Assembly: GCA_022841625.1 (NCBI GenBank)
Contig: JALHRD010000005.1
Location: 62,001-126,000 of the forward strand
Reading direction: 5' to 3'
Length of the DNA stretch: 64,000 bases
DNA from: Xanthobacteraceae bacterium
GTDB taxonomy: Bacteria > Pseudomonadota > Alphaproteobacteria > Rhizobiales > Xanthobacteraceae
In this document: in pieces, positions 16,654 through 26,022 of the stretch
Position numbering within the stretch: position 1 is the stretch's first letter
Layout: every line of letters starts with the position of its first letter
Program-made: the position numbers and the translations under genes
Notes under the pieces: model-generated
The model's input: only the letters and a program-made list of their open reading frames with translations
The model's database searches: none
What the model was told of the DNA's origin: nothing

Positions 16654-17729
16654 TCGCGATTGTCTCCGGCCAGTGCCTCACAGACCGCCCGGGTGACGTC
16701 GACCGTGCCGGCCTTACCGCCAAGGTCTGGCGTGTGCAACGCCTTGTCCGCCGTCACCCGCTCGATCGCCCGCATCAGGCGCGCCGCGGCAGGCTTCTCT
16801 CCAAGGTGCTCCAGCAGCAGCACCCCCGACCAGAACGTCCCGATCGGATTAGCGATGCCTTTGCCCATGATGTCGAAGGCCGAACCATGGATCGGCTCGA
16901 ACATCGAGGGGAATTTCCGTTCCGGATTGAGGTTGGCGGTCGGGGCAATGCCGAGCGAGCCGGCGAGCGCCGCCGCCAGGTCGGACAGAATGTCGGCATG
17001 CAGATTGGTGGCGACGATGGTGTCGAGCGATTGCGGCTTGAGCGTCATGCGCATGGTCATGGCGTCGACCAGCATCTTGTCCCACGTCACATCGGGAAAT
17101 TCGGCCGCGACCTCGGAGGCGATCTCGTCCCACAGCACCATGCCGTGCCGTTGCGCATTCGATTTGGTGACGACGGTGAGAAGCCTGCGCGGCCGGGTGC
17201 GGGCCAGCGCAAAGGCAAAGCGCATGATCCGCGCGACGCCCGCGCGCGTGAACACCGACACATCGGTCGCCACTTCTTCCGGCAGGCCGCGATGTACGCG
17301 CCCACCGATGCCGGCATATTCACCCTCGGTGTTCTCGCGCACGATCACCCAGTCGAGCTCCGGACCGGCAACATGGCGCAGCGGGCTCACAATGCCCGGC
17401 AGAATGCGGGTCGGCCGCACATTGGCGTATTGATCGAATGGCTGACAGATCGCGAGTCGCAGGCCCCACAATGTGACGTGATCCGGCACATCGGGCGCGC
17501 CGGCCGAACCGAACAGGATGGCGTCGTGGCTTTTGATCAGATCGCGGCCATTGTCCGGCATGAAAGCGCCGGTCTTTTTGTAGCGCTCCGAACCCCAGTC
17601 GAAATGATCGAACGCCAGATCGAAGCCGCCGTCGCGGCGGGCGCAGGCCGCGAGCGTCTCGACGCCGGCGGCAACGACTTCAGCGCCGATGCCGTCGCCG
17701 GGAATGGCTGCGATTCGATAGATGCGCAT
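16650..17729 (-). CDS. tartrate / D-malate dehydrogenase-type beta-decarboxylating dehydrogenase
   Basis: 359 residues of the isocitrate/isopropylmalate dehydrogenase family: IAAIPGDGIGAEV at the N-terminus, VIVRENTEGEYAGIGG, and the metal/substrate segment VDAMTMRM with NLHADILSDLAAAL. The LRLAICQPFDQYANVRP stretch and the RENTEGEYAG form fit the tartrate dehydrogenase / D-malate dehydrogenase subgroup better than LeuB. ATG 17729 begins the family N-terminus; 12 extra residues from 17765 are unlikely. It is translationally coupled to the CoA Nudix gene. The likely substrate is tartrate, D-malate or a related 2-hydroxy acid. Confidence 0.88.
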   Translation of the reverse strand: MRIYRIAAIPGDGIGAEVVAAGVETLAACARRDGGFDLAFDHFDWGSERYKKTGAFMPDNGRDLIKSHDAILFGSAGAPDVPDHVTLWGLRLAICQPFDQYANVRPTRILPGIVSPLRHVAGPELDWVIVRENTEGEYAGIGGRVHRGLPEEVATDVSVFTRAGVARIMRFAFALARTRPRRLLTVVTKSNAQRHGMVLWDEIASEVAAEFPDVTWDKMLVDAMTMRMTLKPQSLDTIVATNLHADILSDLAAALAGSLGIAPTANLNPERKFPSMFEPIHGSAFDIMGKGIANPIGTFWSGVLLLEHLGEKPAAARLMRAIERVTADKALHTPDLGGKAGTVDVTRAVCEALAGDNRE

Positions 17730-17774
17730 GGGAAACTGTCCTAACCTGGAAACCAGCGGCTTCACGTTCTTGTC

Positions 17775-17866
17775 GGCACCTCAATGAGCTCAAGGTGACG
17801 GGCCATGGGGCGAAAGTCGCGATCATTGCGGGGCAACGGATGGCGACTTTCGATACATCAGGTGCC
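17775..17866. repeat. degenerate single-hairpin relative of the double-hairpin family
   Basis: GGCACCT (17775-17781) pairs with AGGTGCC (17860-17866), and GCGAAAGTCGC pairs with GCGACTTTCG inside. The loop contains CATTGCGGGGC, like the TTGCGGC loops of the composite elements. TCAATGAGCT next to the outer arm resembles the composite spacer. It looks like a rearranged or half copy. The rest of 17730-18003 holds no recognisable gene. Confidence 0.5.
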
Positions 17867-18003
17867 AATCAAAAGGTCGATCGTCTTGCGGATCGCGATC
17901 ACACGCGCACGCAACGCGCGGAAATTCCGAGCCGCGGCAAGCGCATTGCCCGCCATCGATACAATGTCAAAGCATGTCGCTCGGAGCAATCGCCTGCCCA
18001 AAA

Positions 18004-18606
18004 TTACCGAAACGCCTCGATCTCCGCTGCCGCCGCCATGGCGTAGAATTCGCCGCCCGACGCCACGCCAAACATGCGCACGCCATCGACGTCACGCTCT
18101 TCGCCCAGTTCGACCAGATCGTAGAACAGCGCCCGCGTCACCTTCGCCCAGAGATCGCGCCGCACATGCAGATAAGGCTTGAGCCCATCGGTGCCTTGCT
18201 CGCGCTCGAAGCGTAACGCGTGGCCGGGTCCGCAGGCGACCCAATCGTCCACATTGGTACGAAAGTGCAGCCGCCGGGCGTGCGGCTCGGCGCTTTCTTC
18301 AACCGTCAGTTCGACCGCCAGGAACGGCGCGTCATCGACGGCGATGCCGACCTTTTCAACCGGCGTAACCAGGAAATAACTTCCGCCCTCCCGCTTGAGC
18401 ACCGAGGCAAACAGCTTGACCAGCGCTGGACGCCCAATCGGGGATTTCAGATAATGCCATGTTCCGTCTGCGGAAATTCGCATGTCGAGATCGCCGCAAA
18501 ACGGCGGATCCCATAAATGCACCGGCGGCGGTCCCTTGCGAGCGGCCGCGTCGACCGCTCCCAGGATGCTCGCAAGACTTTGATCGGATTGCCCTTCCTT
18601 CGCCAT
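18004..18606 (-). CDS. DUF1285 domain protein
   Basis: 200 residues starting MAKEGQSDQSL. The DUF1285 signatures are VHLWDPPFCGDLDMRI, DGTWHYLKSPIGRPALVKLFASVL and the GSYFLVTPVEKVGI block. The longer frame from 18684 adds a poor N-terminus. Function is unknown. The gene sits, as often in Hyphomicrobiales, divergent from a moxR operon and upstream of the CoA Nudix gene. Confidence 0.88.
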   Translation of the reverse strand: MAKEGQSDQSLASILGAVDAAARKGPPPVHLWDPPFCGDLDMRISADGTWHYLKSPIGRPALVKLFASVLKREGGSYFLVTPVEKVGIAVDDAPFLAVELTVEESAEPHARRLHFRTNVDDWVACGPGHALRFEREQGTDGLKPYLHVRRDLWAKVTRALFYDLVELGEERDVDGVRMFGVASGGEFYAMAAAAEIEAFR

Positions 18607-18951
18607 TGTTTCCTGGAATGTGGACCCGTGATGAGCCGCCCGTTCCCCATGATCGCGACCGCGGGCGAGTTTATCCACTGTCACCGGCGATGTCCGGCCG
18701 ATCGAAAAAACGCGCCAGCGGCCAAAAACGAGGGCGCGTTGGCGCTGACCGCGGAACGATTACCGCAAACCCGCAGGAAGACAGGATCGCACCTCGTGAA
18801 AAGTAGCGTAATCTGCGTTCAGTTACAGAGATTCGTGCGCCCGGGCACCCACGAATACGTCGCTGACGGTACTTTACCGCATATCGCGCGCGCCGCGCGC
18901 GCCCTATAATGATCCCGTGGGGCACGGCCCCTGTAAGACGCCGGTAAGACA
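18607..18951. other. intergenic region upstream of DUF1285, no gene recognised
   Basis: No convincing coding frame on either strand. A perfect TATAAT at 18905-18910 sits in a GC-alternating stretch (CGCGCGCGCCGCGCGCGCC), but no good -35 box lies 16-18 bp upstream on the plus strand. It could contribute to moxR transcription through the downstream repeat. That is speculative. Confidence 0.3.
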
Positions 18952-19115
18952 CAAGTGCCGCCGATTTGAAGTTCCTACGATGCTTGCGGCAAATTCGGTA
19001 AGGAACTTCAAATCGAAAAGCGGCACTAGATCCATAGAGTTGCTAGTGCCCCGTTGTCGAAGTTCGTTTCAGTGGTTGCTGCGATGTATCGCGAACTTCG
19101 GAAACGGGGCGCTAG
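18952..19115 (-). repeat. double-hairpin composite element, class 2 copy (164 bp, reverse orientation)
   Basis: Hairpin beta' at 18954-19027 has outer arms AGTGCCGC / GCGGCACT and inner arms GATTTGAAGTTCC / GGAACTTCAAATC. Spacer ATCCATAGAGTTG is the reverse of a CAACTC-T-TG type. Hairpin alpha' at about 19044-19113 has outer arms AGTGCCCCGTT / AACGGGGCGCT and inner arms CGAAGTTCG / CGAACTTCG. Stem sequences differ from copies 1-3 but pairing is complete. It lies between the divergent DUF1285 and moxR genes. Confidence 0.85.
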
Positions 19116-19141
19116 CGTCGGAAATATAAGGAGCAGATGAC

Positions 19142-20149
19142 ATGGCGGCAGCCGGAGACGGGCTGGAAAAGCTTGAAGACATGATCGTGCGCGCCGCCGA
19201 GGCAACGAGCGCGCAGGTCGCGGCTGCCAAAGCTGCGATCGGCAAAGTCATCTTCGGTCAGGAGCGTGTCGTCGAGCAGGCGCTGATCACAGTGCTATCG
19301 GGCGGACACGCGCTGCTGGTCGGTCTGCCCGGTCTTGCCAAGACCAAGCTGGTCGAAACCATGGGCACCGTGCTCGGACTTGAGGCCCGGCGTATCCAGT
19401 TCACGCCCGATCTAATGCCGTCCGACATCGTCGGTTCCGAGGTGCTGGAAGAAAGCCCGGGCGGCAAGCGCAGCTTCCGCTTCATCCCGGGGCCGATCTT
19501 CGGCCAATTGCTAATGGCCGACGAAATCAATCGCGCATCGCCGCGCACCCAATCGGCGCTCTTGCAAGCGATGCAGGAGCAGCACGTCACCGTCGGCGGC
19601 AACCGCCACGACGTTCCCCGTCCGTTCCATGTGCTCGCGACGCAGAATCCAATCGAACAGGAAGGCACCTATCCGCTGCCCGAGGCGCAACTCGACCGCT
19701 TTCTGATGCAGATCGACGTCGACTATCCCGATCTCGAAAACGAGCGCAAGATCATCTTCGACACCACCGGCACCGAGGAAAGCAAGCCGAAGACGACAAT
19801 GACCGCCGACGAACTGATTGCCGCGCAGCGGCTGGTGCGCCGCCTGCCGGTCGGCGAAGCGGTGGTCGATGCAATCTTGACACTGGTGCGCGCGGCGCGC
19901 CCGGGACCGGAGAGCGGCGAACTCGGCAAGCTGATCGCCTGGGGGCCGAGCCCGCGCGCCAGCCAAGCGCTGATGCTTGCGGCGCGCGCGCGCGCGCTGA
20001 TCGACGGCCGGTTGTCGCCGTCAATTGACGACGTCTTCGATATGGCCGAGCCGATCCTCAAGCACCGCATGGCGCTGACCTTCGCTGCCCGTGCCGACGG
20101 CGCGACCATGGAAGATGTGATCGCCCAGCTCAAGCAGCGCATCGGATAG
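19142..20149 (+). CDS. moxR: MoxR-family AAA+ ATPase
   Basis: 335 residues. Walker A is the MoxR variant GLPGLAKTKLVETM and Walker B is LLMADEINRA. Sensor 1 is FHVLATQNPIEQEGTYPLPEAQLDRF, and the C-terminal lid contains GPSPRASQALMLAARARA. MoxR proteins are chaperone-like ATPases that help mature or activate partner complexes together with vWA-domain proteins. It is the first gene of a four-gene operon with DUF58, DUF4159 and a large membrane protein. A ribosome site (TAAGGAG) lies just upstream. Confidence 0.95.
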   Translation: MAAAGDGLEKLEDMIVRAAEATSAQVAAAKAAIGKVIFGQERVVEQALITVLSGGHALLVGLPGLAKTKLVETMGTVLGLEARRIQFTPDLMPSDIVGSEVLEESPGGKRSFRFIPGPIFGQLLMADEINRASPRTQSALLQAMQEQHVTVGGNRHDVPRPFHVLATQNPIEQEGTYPLPEAQLDRFLMQIDVDYPDLENERKIIFDTTGTEESKPKTTMTADELIAAQRLVRRLPVGEAVVDAILTLVRAARPGPESGELGKLIAWGPSPRASQALMLAARARALIDGRLSPSIDDVFDMAEPILKHRMALTFAARADGATMEDVIAQLKQRIG

Positions 20150-20154
20150 ACCGA

Positions 20155-21096
20155 ATGGCGCGGCGGGCGGACAAGCATGAGACCAAAGCGGCGCTGCACG
20201 CCAGCGGCGAAGCCCGCTCGCTGGCCGAATCTCTGCCTCGCCTGATCCTGGAAGCGCGCAAGATCGCCGCCACCGTCATTCATGGACTGCACGGCCGCCG
20301 GCGCGCCGGACCTGGCGAAAACTTTTGGCAATACCGCCGATTCATTTCAGGCGAGCCGGCGCGCCGCGTCGATTGGCGACGCTCGGCGCGTGACGGCATC
20401 CTGTATGTGCGTGAGCAGGAATGGGAAGCCGCGCATACCGTCTGGATCTGGCCGGATCGTTCGCCGTCGATGCTGTTCACCTCGCCGCTCGCAACCGAAT
20501 CAAAATTGAACCGCGGACTGGTGATCGCCTTCGCGCTGGCCGAGGTTCTGGTGCATGCCGGGGAACGCGTCGGCGTGCCGGGCCTGATGCGGCCCACCGG
20601 TAGCCGCAACGTGCTCGACAAAATGGCGAACGCGATCGTGCATGACGTGACCGAGCGCGCCAGCCTGCCACCGTCGTTCGTGCCATCGTCGCTGTCGGAA
20701 ATCGTGATGGTGTCGGACTTCTGGTCGCCGATCACTGAAATTAGCGCAACGCTATCGCGGCTGTCCGCAACGGGCGCGCACGGCCATACCGTGCAGGTGG
20801 TCGATCCGGCAGAAGAGACATTCCCCTATTCCGGCCGCATCGAGTTCATCGAGCCTGAAGGCGCTGGCTCGATCACCGCCGGCCGTGCCGAGGCGTGGAA
20901 GGCCGATTACGACAAACGCGTCGCCAACCACCGAACGGCGCTGCGGACCGAGACCGACAAACTGGGCTGGAGCTTCGCGATCCATCGCACCGATCGGCCG
21001 GCGACCGAATTGCTGCTGGCGTTGCACGCCCGCATGGCCGCGCCGCCGCCGGGAGCGGTGGTCGGCGGCCGCATTCAGGCCCGGAGGTCGGCATGA
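20155..21096 (+). CDS. DUF58 domain protein of the MoxR operon
   Basis: 313 residues. The DUF58 core is RRRAGPGENFWQYRRFISGEPARRVDWRRSARDG, followed by YVREQEWEAAHTVWIWPDRSPSM. The last part matches the degenerate vWA strand, with a DxS-type motif, seen in MoxR partner proteins. No signal or membrane segment is obvious. It lies five bases after moxR and overlaps the next gene by four (ATGA), so it is tightly coupled. It is a putative substrate or adaptor of the MoxR ATPase. Confidence 0.92.
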   Translation: MARRADKHETKAALHASGEARSLAESLPRLILEARKIAATVIHGLHGRRRAGPGENFWQYRRFISGEPARRVDWRRSARDGILYVREQEWEAAHTVWIWPDRSPSMLFTSPLATESKLNRGLVIAFALAEVLVHAGERVGVPGLMRPTGSRNVLDKMANAIVHDVTERASLPPSFVPSSLSEIVMVSDFWSPITEISATLSRLSATGAHGHTVQVVDPAEETFPYSGRIEFIEPEGAGSITAGRAEAWKADYDKRVANHRTALRTETDKLGWSFAIHRTDRPATELLLALHARMAAPPPGAVVGGRIQARRSA

Positions 21097-23894
21097 TGCC
21101 GTGGCTACCGCTCGGCTTCGCCCAACCGCTGATGCTGCTCGGCCTTTTGAGCCTGCCGGTGCTATGGTGGCTGTTGCGTCTGATCCCGCCGCAGCCCAGG
21201 CGCATTGATTTCCCACCGGCGCGGCTCCTGTTCGATATCAAGCCGCAGGAAGAAACGCCGCGCCGCACGCCTTGGTGGCTCACGCTGCTCCGCCTCACGC
21301 TGGCGGCCCTGGTAATCCTGGCCGCTGCCGGCCCGCTCTGGAATCCGGCGGCGGAGTCGACCCGAACAAACGCACCGCTCGCGCTTTTAATCGACGACGG
21401 CTTCCCGGCGGCCGGCACCTGGGAGGCGCGGGTGCGCACCGCCGATGACCTGATCAACCGCGCCGAAGCCGATGGGCGCGCGGTCGCACTCATCCCACTG
21501 TCGGACACCAGCCGCGAAATCGGCTTTGAGACGCCGGGCGCGGCGCGCGTGCGTTTAAAACAGCTTAAGCCGAAGCCATATGCGGTGCAGCGCTCCGATG
21601 CATTGCCTGGATTGAGCCGTTTCTTCGGTGCAACCCCCGAAGTCGAAACCGTATGGCTGTCTGACGGAGTTGACCTGGGCGGCGGTACGGAATTCGTTGC
21701 CGCGCTGGGACGCTTGGTTGGAACGCGCTCCATGAGCGTGATGGAAGGCGGCTTGGCGCCGACGCTTGCGCTGACCGGCGCCGAGAACACCGCCGGCGCA
21801 TTGACGGTTAAGGTGTTGCGCTCCGCCAAGGGCAGCGCACAATCCGGCGTGATCCGCGGCCTCGATCTCAAGGGCCTGCCGCTGGGCGAAGCGACGTTCG
21901 CCTTCGGCGTCAATGACACCGAAACCGAGGCCGCGCTGACGCTTCCGGTGGAAATCCGCAACGACATCGCCCGGCTCGATATCGGCGCAGAACGATCGGC
22001 CGGCGCGGTCCAATTGCTCGACAAGCGTTGGCGCCGGCGCGCCGTCGGCATCGTCAGCGGCGCGTCCACCGATACCGCACAGCCACTCTTGGCCTCGAGC
22101 TACTACCTGACCCGCGCCCTTGGTCCATTTGCCGATGTACGTCACGCCGATCGCGGTTCGGCGGCGCAGGCGGTCAATCAACTGATGGATCAGCGGCTGC
22201 CAATGATGATCCTTGCCGACGTCGGCAATGTCGCCGAGGCGCGCGAACGGCTGACGCGCTGGATCGAAGATGGCGGCGTGCTGGTGCGCTTCGCAGGCCC
22301 GCGGCTGGCGGCCAGCGACGACGATCTCGTGCCGGTCAAATTGCGCCGCGGCGGGCGCGCGCTGGGCGGCGCGCTAAGCTGGGACCAGCCGCAATCGCTC
22401 GCGGCGTTCTCGCGCGAGGGCCCCTTCGTCAACATGACCGTGCCGAACGACGTGACCGTGAGCCGGCAGGTCCTGGCCGAGCCGGACGCCACGCTCTCCG
22501 AGCGCACATGGGCGACATTGGCAGACGGAACACCGCTGGTCACCGCCCAGCCGCGCGGCAAGGGGCTGATCGTCCTGTTCCATGTCAGCGCCGACACCCG
22601 CTGGTCCAACCTGCCGCTGTCGGGCGCCTTCGTGGATATGCTTAAACGCATCGTTGCGCTTGCCGGCACCAGCGCAACTGGCGGTGACGGCAGCCGCGGT
22701 GGTCGCGAAGCGATCCAACCGACCCGCATTCTCGATGGTTTCGGCGTATTCGGACCGCCGCCCGCAAACGCGCGGCCGGTCGCCGCGGGATATTCGGGCC
22801 GGGCGACCGCAGACCATCCGCCTGGATTTTATGGTCCGGCCGAGGGAATGCTGGCGGTCAATGCACTGACGCCCGACGATCGCCTCACGCCGCTGCAATT
22901 GAGCGGTCTCAATGCGCGGCGCGACGTCTATCGTGTGAGCGAGCCGCAGGATTTGCGCGGCCCGGTTCTACTGGCGGCCATGGCGTTGCTCGCGATCGAT
23001 GCGCTGGTGGTGTTCCTGCTTGCCGGCGGCATCGCGCAATTGTTCCGCCGCCGCACCCGCCCGGCAACCGCAGCCGTCCTCGCGCTCGCGGCCGGCTTGG
23101 CGACGCTGACACTGACGCAGCCGGGACACGCGCAGAACGACGACATGGCAATGCGCGCGGCGCTTCAGACCCGGCTCGCTTATGTCATCACCGGCAATGA
23201 CGAGGTCGACCGCATCAGCCGCGCCGGCCTACAAGGTTTGACTCTGTATCTGGCGCAGCGCACCGCGCTTGAAGCCGGCGATCCGATCGGCGTCGTCCCT
23301 GGCAAGGATGAGCTGGTGTTCTTTCCCTTGATCTACTGGCCGATGGTGGCAGGCACAGCCCGCCCCTCGCGCGAAGCGTTGGAGCAGATCGACGCTTACA
23401 TGAAAAATGGCGGCACGGTGCTGTTCGATACCCGCGATGCGATCGAAGGATCGCCCGGAAGCGGCATCGTCTCACCCAACACCACGGCCTTGCGGGCCAT
23501 TCTTTCCTCACTCGATATTCCGGATCTGGAAGCGGTGCCGCGCGACCACGTTCTGACCAAGACGTTCTATCTGCTGAAAGAGTTCCCCGGTCGTTATGCC
23601 GGCGGGCAGCTCTGGGTGGAGGCGACCGCGGCGGAGCGGGACGACGACACCCAGGAGCGGCCGGCACGCGCCAGCGACGGCGTCTCTTCCATCATCATCT
23701 CGGCGAACGATCTCGCCGGCGCTTGGGCGCTGCGACCGGACGGCCAAGCCATGCTGCCGATCGTCGGGGGCAATCCGCGCCAGCGCGATTTTGCGTTCCG
23801 CACCGGCGTCAACATCGTGATGTACACCCTCACCGGCAATTACAAAGCCGATCAAGTTCACGTACCGGCCCTGCTTGAGCGGCTCGGGCAGTAG
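21093..23894 (+). CDS. BatA-like N-terminal / DUF4159 membrane protein
   Basis: 933 residues from ATG 21093, which overlaps the DUF58 stop. Two N-terminal hydrophobic segments (MLLGLLSLPVLWWLLRLI and LLRLTLAALVILAAAGPLW) match the aerotolerance-regulator (BatA) N-terminal domain. A vWA-like region with ALLIDDGFPAAG lacks a complete MIDAS. Around residue 630 come more membrane segments (LLAAMALLAIDALVVFLLAGG). The last about 230 residues form DUF4159: MAMRAALQTRLAYV, VFFPLIYWPMV, GGTVLFDTRDA. The soluble parts face the periplasm. With MoxR and DUF58 it probably forms an envelope assembly or stress complex; the cargo is unknown. Confidence 0.9.
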   Translation: MMPWLPLGFAQPLMLLGLLSLPVLWWLLRLIPPQPRRIDFPPARLLFDIKPQEETPRRTPWWLTLLRLTLAALVILAAAGPLWNPAAESTRTNAPLALLIDDGFPAAGTWEARVRTADDLINRAEADGRAVALIPLSDTSREIGFETPGAARVRLKQLKPKPYAVQRSDALPGLSRFFGATPEVETVWLSDGVDLGGGTEFVAALGRLVGTRSMSVMEGGLAPTLALTGAENTAGALTVKVLRSAKGSAQSGVIRGLDLKGLPLGEATFAFGVNDTETEAALTLPVEIRNDIARLDIGAERSAGAVQLLDKRWRRRAVGIVSGASTDTAQPLLASSYYLTRALGPFADVRHADRGSAAQAVNQLMDQRLPMMILADVGNVAEARERLTRWIEDGGVLVRFAGPRLAASDDDLVPVKLRRGGRALGGALSWDQPQSLAAFSREGPFVNMTVPNDVTVSRQVLAEPDATLSERTWATLADGTPLVTAQPRGKGLIVLFHVSADTRWSNLPLSGAFVDMLKRIVALAGTSATGGDGSRGGREAIQPTRILDGFGVFGPPPANARPVAAGYSGRATADHPPGFYGPAEGMLAVNALTPDDRLTPLQLSGLNARRDVYRVSEPQDLRGPVLLAAMALLAIDALVVFLLAGGIAQLFRRRTRPATAAVLALAAGLATLTLTQPGHAQNDDMAMRAALQTRLAYVITGNDEVDRISRAGLQGLTLYLAQRTALEAGDPIGVVPGKDELVFFPLIYWPMVAGTARPSREALEQIDAYMKNGGTVLFDTRDAIEGSPGSGIVSPNTTALRAILSSLDIPDLEAVPRDHVLTKTFYLLKEFPGRYAGGQLWVEATAAERDDDTQERPARASDGVSSIIISANDLAGAWALRPDGQAMLPIVGGNPRQRDFAFRTGVNIVMYTLTGNYKADQVHVPALLERLGQ

Positions 23895-23904
23895 GAGCAT
23901 TTTG

Positions 23905-25974
23905 GTGAACCTGGGCATATCATTCGCGCCACTGGTCTCCGACATCATCCTGTGGTCGGCGGCTGCAACCGCGGTCGCGCTCACGATTTTGCTCTTAGCA
24001 TCGCGCAGCCGCGGCGCCTTCGTGCGCGTCGCCGCGATGGCGTTGTTTGTGCTGGCTCTGGCCAACCCGTCGCTAACGCGGGAAGACCGCGACCCGCTGA
24101 CCTCGATTGCGATCGTGGTCGTCGACAAGAGCGCCAGCCAAGAATTTGGCGACCGCCGCCAACAAACCGAGGCGGTGCGCGCGGCGCTCGCCGAGCGCTT
24201 GGGCCGGATCGCCAATCTCGAGGTCCGTTTCGTCGAGACCGGCGAGTCCGGCAACGATGCCGACGGTACGCGGCTGTTCACGGCGCTGACCGCCGCCATG
24301 ACCGATGTGCCCCATGAGCGCGTGGCGGGCGTTATTTTCATTACCGATGGACGTGTGCATGATGTGCCCATAGACACCGCAACGCTCGGATTCGCCGCGC
24401 CGGTGCATGGCTTAATTACCGGCCGCCCGAACGAACGCGACCGCCGGGTGGCGCTGGTAACGACGCCGCGCTTCGGAATCGTCGGACAATCGCAGACCGT
24501 TACCTACCGCGTCCTGGACCAGGGCGTGCCAGCCGGCACGGCGCAAGTAACCATACGCCGCGACGGCGAGACCATCGATAAACGAAACGTTCGCGTCGGC
24601 CAAGAGGTTCGCATCAATGTGCCGATCCAGCATGCCGGACCCAATATCGTCGAGATCGAAGCCGCGCCGCTCGACGACGAACTAACGATCGTCAACAACC
24701 GTGCCGTGGTTTTAATCGAGGGTATCCGCGATAAATTGCGCGTGCTGCTGGTGTCCGGCGAGCCGCACGCCGGCGAACGCGCATGGCGCAATTTGCTCAA
24801 GTCGGACGCGGCGGTGGATCTCGTGCACTTCACCATCCTGCGTCCGCCGGAAAAGCAGGACGGCACGCCGATCAACGAACTGTCGCTGATCGCGTTTCCG
24901 ACCCGCGAGCTGTTCCAGCAGAAGATCCATGAGTTCCAACTCATCATCTTCGACCGCTACGCCCGACATGGCCTGCTGCCAATTCTCTACTTTGACAACA
25001 TCGCGCGCTATGTGCGCGGCGGCGGCGCCGTGTTGGTGGCCGCGGGACCGGATTATGCGAGCCAGACCAGCCTTTGGCGCACACCGCTCGAGTCGGTATT
25101 GCCGGCGGAGCCGAGCGGCCGCACCACCGACATGCCGTATCGCGCAAAGCTTTCAAAACTGGGCGCACGTCATCCGGTAACGCGCAGCCTCGAAGGCTCG
25201 CAGAGCGACCCGCCACAATGGAGCCGCTGGTTCCGCCTGGTGGATGCGCGCGCTTCCAAGGGCATGACGGTGATGGAGGGCCCCGACAGCAAGCCGCTGC
25301 TACAGTTGTCGCGCGAGGGCGAAGGCCGCATTGCACTGCTGCTTTCGGACCACATTTGGCTGTGGTCGCGCGGCTACGAGGGCGGAGGCCCGCATATCGA
25401 CCTGATGCGCAGGCTGTCGCACTGGCTGATGAAAGAGCCCGATCTCGAAGAAGAGGCGCTGCGATTGACCGCGCGCGGCCGCGACCTCACGGTGCAGCGC
25501 CAAACCATGGCCGAAAGCGTCGGCGAGATCACGCTGACCGCGCCATCGGGCAAGACCCGCATACTCACTTTGTCCGAAGGCGATCCCGGCGTATTCCGCG
25601 CCACCATCGAGGTAGGCGAGCTCGGCCTGTGGCGCGCAAGCGATGGCAAGCTCACCGCGCTAACCAATGTCGGCCCTGCAAACCCCCGCGAATTCACCGA
25701 GGTTACTTCGACCACGCAAGTGATCGGCGCATTGACCGATGCAACCGGCGGCGCGTCGATGCGTATCGCGGACGCTTCGGGCGCGCTTACGATACCACGC
25801 ATCGTGTCGGTGCGCTCAAGCGACACCTACCGCGGCGAGGATTGGATCGGATTACGCATGCGTGAGGCCAGCGTGGTGCGCGGCATCGGCGTGCTGCCAA
25901 TCTTCGCAGGCGCCATTGGTCTGCTGCTGCTGATCGGAGCGCTGGCCGCCACCTGGGCCCGAGAAGGCCGCTAG
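23905..25974 (+). CDS. large membrane protein with vWA-like and glutamine-amidotransferase-like regions
   Basis: 689 residues from GTG 23905, seven bases after TAGGAG; the frame opening at 23875 overlaps the previous gene. Order: two N-terminal membrane helices; a vWA-like strand SIAIVVVDKSASQEFG with a near-complete MIDAS (DKSAS); a beta-rich middle section; a class-I-amidotransferase-like region (LRVLLVSGEPHAGERAWRNLL ... QLIIFDRYARHG ... YVRGGGAVLVAAGPD); and a C-terminal membrane helix (LPIFAGAIGLLLLIGALAATW). No nucleophilic Cys is seen in the amidotransferase-like part, so it is probably a binding domain. Fourth and last gene of the moxR operon. Confidence 0.85.
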   Translation: MNLGISFAPLVSDIILWSAAATAVALTILLLASRSRGAFVRVAAMALFVLALANPSLTREDRDPLTSIAIVVVDKSASQEFGDRRQQTEAVRAALAERLGRIANLEVRFVETGESGNDADGTRLFTALTAAMTDVPHERVAGVIFITDGRVHDVPIDTATLGFAAPVHGLITGRPNERDRRVALVTTPRFGIVGQSQTVTYRVLDQGVPAGTAQVTIRRDGETIDKRNVRVGQEVRINVPIQHAGPNIVEIEAAPLDDELTIVNNRAVVLIEGIRDKLRVLLVSGEPHAGERAWRNLLKSDAAVDLVHFTILRPPEKQDGTPINELSLIAFPTRELFQQKIHEFQLIIFDRYARHGLLPILYFDNIARYVRGGGAVLVAAGPDYASQTSLWRTPLESVLPAEPSGRTTDMPYRAKLSKLGARHPVTRSLEGSQSDPPQWSRWFRLVDARASKGMTVMEGPDSKPLLQLSREGEGRIALLLSDHIWLWSRGYEGGGPHIDLMRRLSHWLMKEPDLEEEALRLTARGRDLTVQRQTMAESVGEITLTAPSGKTRILTLSEGDPGVFRATIEVGELGLWRASDGKLTALTNVGPANPREFTEVTSTTQVIGALTDATGGASMRIADASGALTIPRIVSVRSSDTYRGEDWIGLRMREASVVRGIGVLPIFAGAIGLLLLIGALAATWAREGR

Positions 25975-26022
25975 TCAGCATAAAGCCGCTGCGGCCCGTG
26001 GCGGCAACCGGCCGCTGGCCGA

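Noticed and set aside
18671-18952. 93-codon minus-strand frame upstream of DUF1285
   Set aside because: Arg-rich, no ribosome site, no domain, and it ends inside the DUF1285 upstream region; looks like chance.
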